Assembly (NCBI GenBank): GCA_044336205.1
Contig: CP172318.1
Coordinates: 682,001 to 746,000, forward strand
Length of the DNA stretch: 64,000 bases
Reading direction: 5' to 3'
Origin: Ruoffia sp044336205
GTDB taxonomy: Bacteria; Bacillota; Bacilli; Lactobacillales; Aerococcaceae
This document shows, piece after piece, positions 9,172 to 18,183 of the stretch (position 1 is the stretch's first letter; each line of letters opens with the position of its first letter). A program made the translations under genes and the position numbers. The notes under the pieces were generated by a model that saw nothing but the letters and a program-made list of their open reading frames with translations, was not told where the DNA came from and did not search any database.

Positions 9172-10097
9172 TGCAAAAAATTAATCAAATATTAAACAAA
9201 TATACAAGAGACCCCAAATTTCAAGAGAGTTATAAACAAACCGTTAATTATGTATTGAATCATCCAAATGTCAGAGAATATATTAACGAACATGCCGAAA
9301 CAATTACACAAGAAATGATAGAAAATTCAATTTCTAAACTGAATGAGTTTGCTTTGGAAACGGACCGTTTAAGTCGAGGAGAAGAAGGTCAAAATCCAGG
9401 CTTCAAGCCTGTCTTAGTATTGAACTATAACTATATCGATGTGACATACGTTCCGACACAAGAATATTATGATAATCAAGATAAGATTCAAAAACGACAA
9501 TTATTAGATAATCGTATGATGTCACAAGATGTGCGTGAGGCCACACTAGCAAACTATTTTGCTAACACCCCTTCAAGGCAAGCTCTCTTACACGAGGTTA
9601 TTCAGTTTTTAGAGATATATAAGCAAAATCCTCACCGAGCTCAAGGGCTATATATTTCTGGAGACTTTGGGGTAGGAAAGACTTATCTATTAGGAGCTCT
9701 TGCGAATGATTTAGTGAAGTTGAATAAATCTGTCACGATGATTCATTATCCGACCTTTGTCACTGAAATCAAATCAGCTATCGGGACGAATACCAATCAA
9801 ACATTATTAGATGAGGTTAAAGCTGTCGATATCTTAATGATTGATGATATTGGAGCTGAAGCGAACACTGTCTGGGTACGGGATGAGGTATTAACAACTT
9901 TACTTGAGTATCGAATGAAAGAATCACTTCCAACGTTTATGTCGTCGAACTTTAATATGAAAGAAATCGAAAGTCATCTTGCGCATACACGTGACGGTGG
10001 CGAAGAAATTGTTAAAGCTAAACGAATTATGGAAAGAATTCGCTACTTAGCTAAAGAAGTAACTTTAACAGGTGAGAATTTAAGACATAAACGCTAA
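9171..10097 (+). CDS. dnaI: Primosomal helicase loader DnaI
   Basis: DnaI is the AAA+ loader that binds the replicative helicase and delivers it to DNA. Of 308 residues, about 1-130 are the N-terminal helicase-interaction region; the AAA+ core has Walker A SGDFGVGKTYLL near 161-172, Walker B ILMIDDIGAE near 221-230 and an arginine-rich C-terminus with ERIRYLAKEV. Unlike Bacillus DnaI, the N-terminal part shows no obvious zinc-binding cysteine/histidine cluster. The helicase gene itself is not in the window. Confidence 0.95.
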   Translation: MQKINQILNKYTRDPKFQESYKQTVNYVLNHPNVREYINEHAETITQEMIENSISKLNEFALETDRLSRGEEGQNPGFKPVLVLNYNYIDVTYVPTQEYYDNQDKIQKRQLLDNRMMSQDVREATLANYFANTPSRQALLHEVIQFLEIYKQNPHRAQGLYISGDFGVGKTYLLGALANDLVKLNKSVTMIHYPTFVTEIKSAIGTNTNQTLLDEVKAVDILMIDDIGAEANTVWVRDEVLTTLLEYRMKESLPTFMSSNFNMKEIESHLAHTRDGGEEIVKAKRIMERIRYLAKEVTLTGENLRHKR

Positions 10098-10131
10098 TTG
10101 ATTGAATCGTAGTGGTAAAGGAGAATTATAA

Positions 10132-10332
10132 TTGAATCAACACGATCCTGAAGAATTTTTAAAAGAAAAACGATTGCTCATGGTATATTTTGGTATAGCG
10201 TTAATTATCCAAGTAATCGTATTAATTAGTTATTATTTCAATGAGAAGCAAACTGCCTTGGCCTTTCCAATGATTTTGGGGATTTTTATTACAGCGGGTG
10301 GTCTATTCACACTTTATCGACTTGGAAAGTAA
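10132..10332 (+). CDS. Small two-helix membrane protein of unknown function
   Basis: A 66-residue protein starting at TTG with AAAGGAGA upstream. After a charged N-terminus (DPEEFLKEKR) there are two hydrophobic segments, about residues 18-36 and 42-61, joined by a short polar turn (YYFNEKQ). I do not recognise a family. It follows dnaI by 34 bases on the same strand and is followed by the thrS leader, so it may be the last gene of the dnaI transcript. Confidence 0.6.
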   Translation: MNQHDPEEFLKEKRLLMVYFGIALIIQVIVLISYYFNEKQTALAFPMILGIFITAGGLFTLYRLGK

Positions 10333-10460
10333 GTGAATCTGAACTTTAGAATGAATTTTCACTTGAAATCCAGATGATTAAGTGATATAAATTAGTAGAA
10401 GCAATTTTGAATAATTAAATATATTAGATTTGAAGACAACTTGATAATTACAATGATTTT

Positions 10461-10687
10461 AGAGAGGGATGGTCTGGTGAAACATCCTACATGGTATTAT
10501 TTAAGACCCCTTCATTAAGATGAACTCCGAAACCAACGGCATTAAGAGTTGACGCAGTAGCCCGTTAAGCTAAAAATGAAGATATGAAGTAATAAATATT
10601 GCTTTATATAAATTTTGGGTGGAACCACGTAATGAATCTAACGTCCCATTGATTGAGTCGAGTACTTAATCAATGGGATTTTTTTGT
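10461..10687 (+). promoter_or_regulatory. T-box riboswitch (threonyl) with terminator, upstream of thrS
   Basis: A T-box leader: AGAGAGGGATGG at its start, an F-box-like GCCCGTTAAGC at 10560-10570, the T-box core GGGTGGAACCACG at 10617-10629, then a strong terminator with TCCCATTGATTGAGT (10644-10658) paired to ACTTAATCAATGGGA (10664-10678) and a run of T. Uncharged tRNA binding should favour the antiterminator. ACC at 10531-10533, followed by A, is a candidate threonine specifier, but an ACT at 10523 is not excluded. Confidence 0.93.
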
Positions 10688-10710
10688 ATTATAAGCGAAG
10701 GAGAATGAAC

Positions 10711-12651
10711 ATGGATAAAATTAAATTAACTTTTCCCGATGGTAATGTTAAAGAATTCGATGCGGGAATAACAGTCGAAGATGTAGCTGATTCAATTAGT
10801 AAATCACTTAAGAAAGCAGCTTTAGCAGGGAAGTTGAATGGTGAGATTATTGACTTCCATACACCAATTACAACAGATGGGGAGATTGAAATTATTACTA
10901 ATAAGAGCCCAGAAGCATTAGAATTAATGCGTCATTCAGCGGCTCACTTATTAGCTCACGCTTTAACTCGTTTGTATCCAGGTATTCAGTTCGGTGTAGG
11001 TCCAGCCATCGAAAGTGGGTTCTACTACGATACTTTTAAAGGAGAGCCAATTTCTGAAGAAGACTTGCCTAAGATTGAGAAAGAAATGAAGAAAATTATC
11101 TCAGAGAACCATGATATTATTGGACGTGTTGTAAGTCGTGAAGAAGCTTTAGAGATCTTTAAAAACGATGTGTTCAAGCAAGAATTAATTAATGACTTTC
11201 CAGAAGATGAAGAAATTTCTGTCTACCAACAAGGTGAATTTATTGATTTATGTCGTGGAGGACACGTTCCTTCAACAGGAAAAATTAAAATCTTCAAGTT
11301 ACTTTCCTTAGCTGGAGCATACTGGCGTGGTAACTCAGAGAACCAAATGATGCAACGTATATACGGAACAGCCTTCTTCAACCAAGCTGACCTGGATGAA
11401 TTCTTACGTCTTCGCCAAGAAGCACGTGAGCGTGACCACCGTAAACTTGGTAAAGAATTAGGAATCTTTATGATTAACCAAGAAGCTGGACAAGGAATCC
11501 CATTCTGGTTACCTAATGGGGCTACAATCCGACGTACAATTGAACGTTATATTATGGATAAAGAGATCAACCTTGGTTATGAGCATGTTTATACACCAAT
11601 TATGGCTAAAACTGATTTATATAAAACTTCAGGACACTGGGATCACTACCAAGAAGATATGTTCCCACCAATGGATATGGGTGATGGTGAGATGTTAGTG
11701 CTTCGTCCAATGAACTGCCCACACCATATGTTAATCTACAAGAACGACATTCATTCGTACCGTGAATTGCCAATTCGTATTGCTGAATTAGGTATGATGC
11801 ACCGTTACGAAAAATCTGGTGCCTTATCAGGATTACAACGTGTACGTGAGATGACATTAAACGATGCGCATATCTTTGTTCGTCCAGACCAAATCAAAGA
11901 CGAATTCAAACGTGTCTTGGCATTAATTAAAGAAGTATATGATGACTTTAATATTACTGACTATCGTTTCCGTTTAAGTTACCGTGATCCAAAAGATAAA
12001 GAGAAATACTTCGATGATGATGCTATGTGGGAGAAAGCAGAATCAATGCTTAAAGAAGCTATGGATGAGTTAGGGCTTGAGTACTTTGAAGCCATTGGTG
12101 AAGCAGCATTCTATGGACCTAAACTAGATGTTCAATTCAAGACGGCTATTGGACTTGAAGAAACAATGTCAACGGTTCAATTAGACTTCTTGCTTCCAGA
12201 GCGATTTGACTTAACTTATGTGGGTGAAGATGGACAAAACACTCACCGACCAGTTGTTATTCACCGTGGTGTTGTATCAACGATGGAACGATTTGTAGCT
12301 TACTTAATTGAAGAATACAAGGGAGCTTTCCCAACTTGGTTAGCACCTGTTCAAGCTATCTTACTACCAGTAAGTAATGAAGCACATGGAGACCGTGTGG
12401 AAGAAATCTATCAAGATCTACGTAACAAAGGTTACCGCGTTGAGATGGACTTACGTAACGAGAAACTGGGTTATAAGATTCGTGAAGCACAAACTTCAAA
12501 AATTCCATACCAAATCGTTATTGGAGACAAGGAAGTTGAATCAGGTACAGTCAACGTACGCCCTTATAGTTCATCGGATTCAATGACAATGGAATATGAT
12601 GAGTTTGTTTCATATTTAGCAAATGATATTGAAACAAAGAGTCGTAATTAA
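10711..12651 (+). CDS. thrS: Threonine--tRNA ligase
   Basis: ThrRS charges tRNA-Thr. I start at the ATG at 10711 (MDKIKLTFPDG), with GAAGGAGA at 10697-10704; the longer open frame begins inside the terminator T tract and is not a plausible start. The 646 residues have an N-terminal TGS domain (1-62), an editing domain with HSAAHLLAHAL, the class II catalytic core with RPMNCPHH (zinc cysteine and histidine), motif 2 around MHRYEKSGALSGL, motif 3 near HRGVVSTMERF, and a C-terminal anticodon-binding domain. Expression is controlled by the T-box directly upstream. Confidence 0.98.
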   Translation: MDKIKLTFPDGNVKEFDAGITVEDVADSISKSLKKAALAGKLNGEIIDFHTPITTDGEIEIITNKSPEALELMRHSAAHLLAHALTRLYPGIQFGVGPAIESGFYYDTFKGEPISEEDLPKIEKEMKKIISENHDIIGRVVSREEALEIFKNDVFKQELINDFPEDEEISVYQQGEFIDLCRGGHVPSTGKIKIFKLLSLAGAYWRGNSENQMMQRIYGTAFFNQADLDEFLRLRQEARERDHRKLGKELGIFMINQEAGQGIPFWLPNGATIRRTIERYIMDKEINLGYEHVYTPIMAKTDLYKTSGHWDHYQEDMFPPMDMGDGEMLVLRPMNCPHHMLIYKNDIHSYRELPIRIAELGMMHRYEKSGALSGLQRVREMTLNDAHIFVRPDQIKDEFKRVLALIKEVYDDFNITDYRFRLSYRDPKDKEKYFDDDAMWEKAESMLKEAMDELGLEYFEAIGEAAFYGPKLDVQFKTAIGLEETMSTVQLDFLLPERFDLTYVGEDGQNTHRPVVIHRGVVSTMERFVAYLIEEYKGAFPTWLAPVQAILLPVSNEAHGDRVEEIYQDLRNKGYRVEMDLRNEKLGYKIREAQTSKIPYQIVIGDKEVESGTVNVRPYSSSDSMTMEYDEFVSYLANDIETKSRN

Positions 12652-12665
12652 TGAATCAACTATGG

Positions 12666-12697
12666 AATCCAACCTTATCAAATAGGGTTGGATTTTC
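12666..12697 (+). terminator. Intrinsic terminator after thrS
   Basis: ATCCAACC at 12668-12675 pairs with GGTTGGAT across an AT-rich loop, followed by TTTTCTTT. Confidence 0.75.
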
Positions 12698-12810
12698 TTT
12701 ATGAATTCGAAACAAAATATTACCCAGGATAATGTTGAATATGTTTACAATACTTATCCTTTAGCCGTATAATATTATTAAAGTGTAAGTTGATATTAAG
12801 GAGGAAGATT

Positions 12811-13404
12811 ATGTTATTTGATGTTTTAGTTGTAATCATTCTAGCAGTTCTAGTTGTGAATCAATTCGGACTCTGGACAAAATTTAAAAATTGGTACAAT
12901 CGTCAAGTTTCTACACAAACAGTCATTAGTCAAAGAAATCATAAAGTATATATATTTATTGTTTTGATTGCGGTTGTCTTTGCCTTAGTGATTAGTTTCA
13001 TTCAAAGTACGAAAGAAATTAATCAAACTGCAACGACATTAGCATTACAACAATTGGCTTTCAATACAGAAGGGTATTCTCAGTCAGCTTTATATGCTCA
13101 GACAGAAGTGTTTAAGAATGCCTTAGATTTTTCATCATTATTCTGGTTGAACTTCTTTGAAAAAACTGCTTACTTTATTCTAATCCCAATTCTTATTAGT
13201 ATAGCGACAGTCTTTATTAATGATGAGATGCAAAAGACTAAATCAGAATTAGAAGAAAACTCAACGCCATTAGCTACTGAAGAGTCAGTGGAAAAGTCTG
13301 AATCAACATTAGTAGATCCAGTTGAAGTTGATGCCGTTGAAGAAGTAACTGTCAATGACGATATTGATCATGTAGAAGAGAATCAAAAGGAAAAGACGAA
13401 ATAA
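12811..13404 (+). CDS. Membrane protein of unknown function with acidic C-terminal tail
   Basis: A 197-residue protein; ATG at 12811 is chosen because AAGGAGGA at 12798-12805 fits it, not the upstream in-frame TTG. Hydrophobic segments lie at about residues 2-18, 47-67 and 119-141. Between the second and third is a Gln/Thr/Ala-rich segment, and the last 50 residues are strongly acidic (VDPVEVDAVEEVTVNDD). I do not recognise a family. It stands alone between the thrS terminator and a convergent terminator, so it probably has its own promoter. Confidence 0.65.
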   Translation: MLFDVLVVIILAVLVVNQFGLWTKFKNWYNRQVSTQTVISQRNHKVYIFIVLIAVVFALVISFIQSTKEINQTATTLALQQLAFNTEGYSQSALYAQTEVFKNALDFSSLFWLNFFEKTAYFILIPILISIATVFINDEMQKTKSELEENSTPLATEESVEKSESTLVDPVEVDAVEEVTVNDDIDHVEENQKEKTK

Positions 13405-13422
13405 TAAATTCAGAAGAAAAAC

Positions 13423-13467
13423 AAAAAACAGTTGAAGCAATTGATCAGATTGCTCCAACTGTTTTTT
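13423..13467. terminator. Bidirectional terminator between convergent genes
   Basis: AAAAAACAGTTG on the left pairs with CAACTGTTTTTT on the right, extended by AAGCAAT/ATTGCTC-type pairing. A/T tracts flank both sides, so it can serve the membrane protein gene on the plus strand and the fetB gene on the minus strand; its right arm touches the fetB stop codon. Confidence 0.8.
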
Positions 13468-14247
13468 AAGAATGATTGTGTTTGTAATTAATTAATTGAC
13501 CCCTATCGCTAAAGAATGATTGGTATGTTAAGTAAGTCGCAATAAAAGTAGAGATAGCTGTACTTGCTAACATCATAAACATAACCATAATTTGGTATAA
13601 AATCGCCTTTGTCGGATCAATACCAACAAACATCAAGCCTGACATCATACCAGGCAATGTAACAAGTCCAATGGTCTTTGTGTTATCAATCGTAGGTTGT
13701 AGTCCGCGACTAATGGTTGATCTCAAAATCGTGCGTGAAGCTTGGTAAGGTGTAGCTCCAAGTGTAATCTTTTCTTGAACAGATTGCGATTGGTCTTGGA
13801 ATGTTTGGAAAAGTGTTGAATAAGACACACCAATCGAATTCATCGCTCCCCCTACAATCATTCCTTTGTTATAGGGATAAGTTGTGCAGGAGTAAATTTA
13901 AGACTACCTGTTAGAACAAGAACACCTAAGGTGACCGTATTAGTTACTAATAAAGCGATAAAAGAGTTTAAGAAAGCACCTTTAAGGCCTTTACCACGTT
14001 TGCCAGCATTCCAACTAGCATTGACAATAATAATAAGAATCATTACTAAAGTGATAATATGGTTGTCTGCTTGGAAAATACCTTGTAATACAAAACCGAC
14101 GATTGTCAGTTGAATCACCATACGAATAATAGCAATAATAATATCTTTCTCTAATTTAAGTTTTTCTCTAAAAGAGATGCATAACGCGACAGCCACTAAT
14201 ATTAATGAAAATACTAATGACATAGGGGTAACTGATAAATTCTCCAC
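13466..14247 (-). pseudogene. fetB: FetB/YbbM family ABC transporter permease, split by a frameshift
   Basis: Family members form, with FetA, an ABC system implicated in iron export and oxidative stress resistance. The N-terminal half (GTG at 14247, stop at 13858-13860) covers several membrane segments and ends LIPITKE; the C-terminal half starts at ATG 13861 with MIVGGAMNSIGVS and runs to 13466. The halves overlap as ATGA. A -1 shift, or one extra A in the AAA at the junction, restores PITKGMIVGGAMN and a 260-residue protein, the normal family length. GTG shares one base with the stop of fetA. It could be an assembly error, a real mutation or a coupled two-part permease. Confidence 0.82.
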
Positions 14248-14909
14248 TAGGTATCTGCTCCTTCTGTTGAAATTTTTTTAATAGTAATAATGCGATCTGC
14301 AAGATTTTGTTCTTCTTCGGTATGGCTCACTAATACAATAGTTGAATTATTGTCTTCTTTATATTGTTTTAGCCATCTCCAAATAATTTCTCGTGTTTTT
14401 TTATCTAAACCACTCGTTATCTCATCTAACAATAGAACACGAGGTGTAAATTGAAGATTTCTAATTAATGCGACACGCTGCTTCTCGCCTCCAGATAAGG
14501 TTGTAATATCTTTATCCAAGTAGGAAGAAGGGAGATTAACATTATTAAGTAATTCTTTTGCTGATTGACTATCAAAGTCTAAGTCTCTAATATCATAAGC
14601 AAACTTTAAATTATCTTTGACCGTATTACCGAATAGAGTTGGGGATTGAAAACAATAGGACACACTTTTACGAAGGTCAGTGAAGTTCATTTGATCCACA
14701 TTTTCTCCGTTATAATAATATTCACCACTTGTACTTAGCGTTGGATCTTGCATTTGTGCAAGATATTTTAATATGGTACTTTTTCCACTCCCTGAAGGAC
14801 CAACCAGAGATACCACTTCATTCTTTTGAACGTCCATTGAGAACTGATCAATAATTTTTGTTGAATCGCTTTGAATGGATAAATTTTTGAGCTGAATTAA
14901 TTGAGTCAT
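14247..14909 (-). CDS. fetA: FetA/YbbL family ABC transporter ATP-binding protein
   Basis: The ATPase partner of the following permease, 220 residues. It has Walker A GPSGSGKST near residues 37-45, the Q-loop YCFQSPTLFGN, signature LSGGEKQRVAL, Walker B VLLLDEITSGLD and switch histidine VSHTEEE. I choose ATG at 14909 because AAAGG lies eight bases ahead; an in-frame GTG three codons upstream would place the ribosome site too close. Gene order and length match E. coli fetA (ybbL). Iron export is inferred from the family only; no Fur-type box was identified. Confidence 0.85.
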   Translation of the reverse strand: MTQLIQLKNLSIQSDSTKIIDQFSMDVQKNEVVSLVGPSGSGKSTILKYLAQMQDPTLSTSGEYYYNGENVDQMNFTDLRKSVSYCFQSPTLFGNTVKDNLKFAYDIRDLDFDSQSAKELLNNVNLPSSYLDKDITTLSGGEKQRVALIRNLQFTPRVLLLDEITSGLDKKTREIIWRWLKQYKEDNNSTIVLVSHTEEEQNLADRIITIKKISTEGADT

Positions 14910-14972
14910 ATGAGTCACCTTTCATCTTTTATCTATGTTAATTGTAATTGTTATAAATAAAAAAGCAAGTCA

Positions 14973-15002
14973 AAAAATAATCGGTTACCTTAGGTAACCG
15001 AT
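14973..15002 (-). terminator. Intrinsic terminator after ald
   Basis: On the minus strand ATCGGTTACC pairs with GGTAACCGAT around a three-base loop, a perfect ten-pair stem, followed by TATTTTTTG. Confidence 0.85.
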
Positions 15003-15015
15003 TGAGATGGGTGTG

Positions 15016-16131
15016 TTATTTTTCTAAGATAGTGCGAGCTTCAACGAATTCACGCTCTTGTGATTCAGCGACACCTTCATGAGTAACATGACCCTCAAGT
15101 GTATTAATACCAGTATAAATTGTTTCATTATCTAAGGCAGCTTGTTTCACACCTTTAGAAATAATTTCTTTTGCGTAGTTTAATGTTACGTTAGTTAATC
15201 CTAATGTAGCTGTTCTTGGAACGGCACCTGGAATATTGGCTACAGTATAGTGGACAACGTTATGTTTGATATAAACTGGGTCATCATGTGTTGTTGCATG
15301 AGTAGTTGTCTCAAAGTTACCACCTTGGTCCACAGCAATATCAATAATTACTGAACCTTCTTTCATTGTTTTAACCATTTCTTCTGTCACTAAGATAGGT
15401 GCGCGTCGTCCTGGGATTAATACTGACCCAATCGCAACGTCAGCATCTTGAATAACGCGTGTCATATTTTCTTCATTAGACATTAAAGTCTCAACTTGTC
15501 CGTCTAATAAGTCTTCTAATTCAGCTAATCGTTGAGGGTTAACATCAAGAATGGTTACTTTCGCTCCCATACCAACTGAAAGTTTAGCAGCGTTATAGCC
15601 AACAATACCACCACCAATAATCACTACGTGAGCACTACTTACGCCAGGAAGACCGTCCAGTAAAATTCCACGTCCTCCATGATGTTTTTCTAAGAAGTGC
15701 GCTCCAATTTGCACAGCCATACGACCAGCAACTTCACTCATTGGTGTTAATAATGGTAAAGCGCCATCGGCTACCATTGTCTCATAAGCAATTCCAGTTA
15801 CGCCTTTATCTAATAAAGCTTTTGTTAATTCTAATTCAGGAGCCAAGTGTAAGTAAGCGAATAAGATTAATCCTTCGTGGAAGTAATCATATTCTTCTTT
15901 TAATGGCTCTTTAACTTTTATAACCATTTCAGCAGCCCATACATCTTTAGGATCTTCTTTAATTTCTGCACCTGCTTCAATATACTCTTCATCTGAGAAT
16001 CCTGAGCCTACACCGGCATTAGCGCCAACGTAGACAGTATTACCTGCCTCAACGAGTGTTTGAACGTTTCCTGGCGTCATACCTACACGGTCTTCGTTTG
16101 ATTTAATTTCTTTTGGAACTCCAATAATCAT
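15016..16131 (-). CDS. ald: Alanine dehydrogenase
   Basis: NAD-dependent interconversion of alanine with pyruvate and ammonium. The start is the internal ATG at 16131 (MIIGVPKEIKSNEDRVGMTP), with AGAGGGAG ahead; the longer open frame has an atypical N-terminus. The 371 residues equal the usual family length. Visible are RVGMTP, the lysine/histidine-bearing segment FAYLHLA, GGRGILLDGLPGV, the Rossmann motif VVIIGGGIVGYNAAK and the C-terminal VHYTVANIPGAVPRTAT. An extended -10 (TGCTATAAT on the minus strand, 16181-16189) lies about 50 bases upstream. It stands alone, divergent from the NRDE gene. Confidence 0.97.
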   Translation of the reverse strand: MIIGVPKEIKSNEDRVGMTPGNVQTLVEAGNTVYVGANAGVGSGFSDEEYIEAGAEIKEDPKDVWAAEMVIKVKEPLKEEYDYFHEGLILFAYLHLAPELELTKALLDKGVTGIAYETMVADGALPLLTPMSEVAGRMAVQIGAHFLEKHHGGRGILLDGLPGVSSAHVVIIGGGIVGYNAAKLSVGMGAKVTILDVNPQRLAELEDLLDGQVETLMSNEENMTRVIQDADVAIGSVLIPGRRAPILVTEEMVKTMKEGSVIIDIAVDQGGNFETTTHATTHDDPVYIKHNVVHYTVANIPGAVPRTATLGLTNVTLNYAKEIISKGVKQAALDNETIYTGINTLEGHVTHEGVAESQEREFVEARTILEK

Positions 16132-16412
16132 AATTATAAATCTCCCTCTCAATGTTCTCTTATAAATTTCCAATGGTTTTATTATAGCATGGATATATAA
16201 TAACTTGTAGTATAAAGCATTGAAATTAAAAAATACTTACGAATATAATAAAAAAAATAATCAATTAATGAATATTATTTATTTGTCGATTGGCACTATA
16301 ATAGACATGTAATGGTATTCAATGATCGAGTTAATCATGAATCGAAAATATTTCTATTTATTCATCAAATAAGGTAATATGAGGGGGCTGATAAAGAAAA
16401 GGAGTGTTTAAG

Positions 16413-17183
16413 ATGTGTTTAATTACTTTTCGCTATGATCAAGATAGTGAGTATCCATTCGTACTGATTGCTAATCGCGATGAAAGCTACCAACGTGAAA
16501 GTCTAGCGATTCATCGTTGGGAAGATAAACCTACAATTATTGGTGGAAGAGACTTAAAAGCAGGGGGAACTTGGTTAGCTATGAATGATGAGGGAAAGTT
16601 TGCTGCCATAACGAATCAACCCTTTACTCAACATGAGCCTGTTGAATTAACATCGAGAGGTATATTAATTACGGACTATTTAAGTTCTGACCTCACTCCA
16701 GTAGCATATGCTGAGCACTTAAGGAAACAACGATTCCATTATGAAGGTTACCAACTATTATTTGGAACAGTGGATAATTTATATGTGTATAATAATGTAT
16801 CGGACAGCTTCATAGATTTAGACCAGCAGCTATACAGTATTAGTAATACACAAGACGATTTATCATCTTACCGTCAAGAAAAATCAGAAAGACAATTAAT
16901 GGAGTTACTTACTCAGACGAATGTTTTAAACATAGATGTTCTTATTCATTTATTTCAAGATCAAGAGGTGAATCCTAACTTTAAGAATTATCCAAGACAA
17001 TTGAACAAAGAATATGCCCGAGCTGCTTCATCTATTTTCATTCAGCGTGATGATGTCTTTGGGACAGTGTCTACTACAGCTATTTTAATCAATCGCCAAG
17101 GTGAAGTGAAGATGAAAGAAGTAAAATACGATCCCAAGAAGTTGATTCAAGAGACTGTCTTAGACTTTAAGCTAAGCTTATAA
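16413..17183 (+). CDS. NRDE (TANGO2-like) family protein
   Basis: A 256-residue protein starting MCLITFRYDQDSEYPFVLIANRDE: Cys2 in the position used as an N-terminal nucleophile in this family and the defining NRDE motif at 19-22, followed by GGRDLKAGGTWLAMN, which is also characteristic. AAAGGAG at 16397-16403 suits the ATG at 16413 better than the GTG at 16404. A TATAAT at 16297-16302 may be its -10. The biochemical role in bacteria is not established. It is followed directly by the tmRNA gene. Confidence 0.85.
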   Translation: MCLITFRYDQDSEYPFVLIANRDESYQRESLAIHRWEDKPTIIGGRDLKAGGTWLAMNDEGKFAAITNQPFTQHEPVELTSRGILITDYLSSDLTPVAYAEHLRKQRFHYEGYQLLFGTVDNLYVYNNVSDSFIDLDQQLYSISNTQDDLSSYRQEKSERQLMELLTQTNVLNIDVLIHLFQDQEVNPNFKNYPRQLNKEYARAASSIFIQRDDVFGTVSTTAILINRQGEVKMKEVKYDPKKLIQETVLDFKLSL

Positions 17184-17258
17184 ATGAGAAGAATAAGGAG
17201 TAATTGACCAATATTGACTTATTGATAAAAAGATGTTAAGCTATACTTGTATCATTAA

Positions 17259-17620
17259 GGGGACGTTCTGGTTTCGACAGGTATCGTTCGAGCTTATGAT
17301 GCGTCAGGAAGGCAGCGACTTCCTAAAAACGCTACAGTTTAAATATAACTGCAAACAATACAAACAATAATTTCGCTTTAGCAGCTTAATAACTGCGGGT
17401 GAAGATCGGCCTGGCATCGCCCATGTGCTCAGTTACCGGTCCTAAATTAGTGGGATACGACTTAACTTTCCGTCTGTAAGTTAAGTAAGAGATTACCAGA
17501 CTCGCGAACTACGATGCCCGTTTATCGGCTAGTAGGGAGCTAACTTAAATGGATAAACTATTGACGTAGATTCGTAAGTGACGAGATATTTGGACAGGAG
17601 TTCGACTCTCCTCGTCTCCA
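17259..17620 (+). ncRNA. ssrA: Transfer-messenger RNA (tmRNA)
   Basis: tmRNA rescues stalled ribosomes and adds a degradation tag. The 5' end GGGGACG at 17259-17265 pairs with CGTCTCC near the 3' end to form the acceptor stem; GTTCTGGTTTCGACAGG follows, and the T-arm TTCGACTCTCC precedes the 3' strand. The tag reads ANNTNNNFALAA, encoded from GCA at 17351 and ending in TAATAA. The discriminator A is at 17620 and the following bases are TTG, so CCA is not encoded and must be added. A -10-like TATACT at 17242-17247 fits a start near 17255; the -35 is unclear. Confidence 0.97.
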
Positions 17621-17942
17621 TTGATTTAACATTGGTGTAATAAGGTTTTTCTGAAAAATGTAAATGTTTTTGAATAAGGTTTAATAAGTAAATCATGAAA
17701 AATATCATGTAAAATTTTTAAAGAATAAACTGCCCCCACGGGAGTTAGAAAATTATAATTCTAATTAAGCACACTTAATATAACAAGTGTGCTTTTTTTC
17801 TTATGAAAACTAAGCATACAAGCATAAAATCTCTTTTAATACTTTTTATATTATGTGTGTAATACTGTAATGATTCGTAAGGATTTTCAGAAACCGCTTG
17901 ACTAATTATTGTAAAACTGATTGAATGTAAATATACTATGCA
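17621..17942. other. Spacer between tmRNA and the TPP riboswitch
   Basis: About 320 bases without a gene. It holds small hairpins (AACTGCCC/GGGAGTT near 17733-17752 and TAGAA/TTCTA near 17753-17762) and the terminator listed at 17768. An open frame on the minus strand here overlaps the riboswitch and is not credible. Confidence 0.4.
17768..17799 (+). terminator. Intrinsic terminator downstream of tmRNA
   Basis: AGCACACTT at 17768-17776 pairs with AAGTGTGCT at 17784-17792, followed by TTTTTTTC. It probably ends the tmRNA primary transcript. Confidence 0.85.
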
Positions 17943-18016
17943 GACATTTGGGGTGCCTAACGCTGAGATTATACCCATGGAACCTGATACAGTTAATGCT
18001 GACGCAGGAAAATGTT
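17943..18016 (+). promoter_or_regulatory. TPP riboswitch aptamer (THI element)
   Basis: The conserved TPP aptamer landmarks appear in order: GGGGTGCCTAACGCTGAGAT, ATACCC, GAACCTGATACAGTTAATGC and GACGCAGGAA. It controls thiMED: thiamine pyrophosphate should favour the terminator at 18101. Confidence 0.95.
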
Positions 18017-18100
18017 AGAAATATGTGAACAAGTTAATACATAAGTTAATTATTCATTTTTATGGATAACGTACTTTACAGTATTTTTACTACCACATAC

Positions 18101-18134
18101 CCCCTTTTTGTCTCTTGGCAGAAAGGGGCTTTTT
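18101..18134 (+). terminator. Riboswitch-controlled terminator ahead of thiM
   Basis: CCCCTTT at 18101-18107 pairs with AAAGGGG at 18122-18128, followed by CTTTTTG. It is placed 85 bases after the aptamer and 50 bases before thiM, as expected for the expression platform. Confidence 0.85.
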
Positions 18135-18183
18135 GTTTAGGCTAAAACTGCAAGTAAAGTATAGAAAGGAAAGAAAATGATTA

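Noticed and set aside
10684..10710. Start of thrS at the TTG in the T-box terminator
   Set aside because: It lies in the terminator T tract; the ribosome site and the TGS domain start support 10711.
17600..17640. Phage or island attachment site at the tmRNA 3' end
   Set aside because: No integrase and no repeat of the 3' end was noticed downstream; the neighbouring genes are core.
17775..17978. 67-codon open frame on the minus strand
   Set aside because: It overlaps a terminator and the TPP aptamer and has no family signal.
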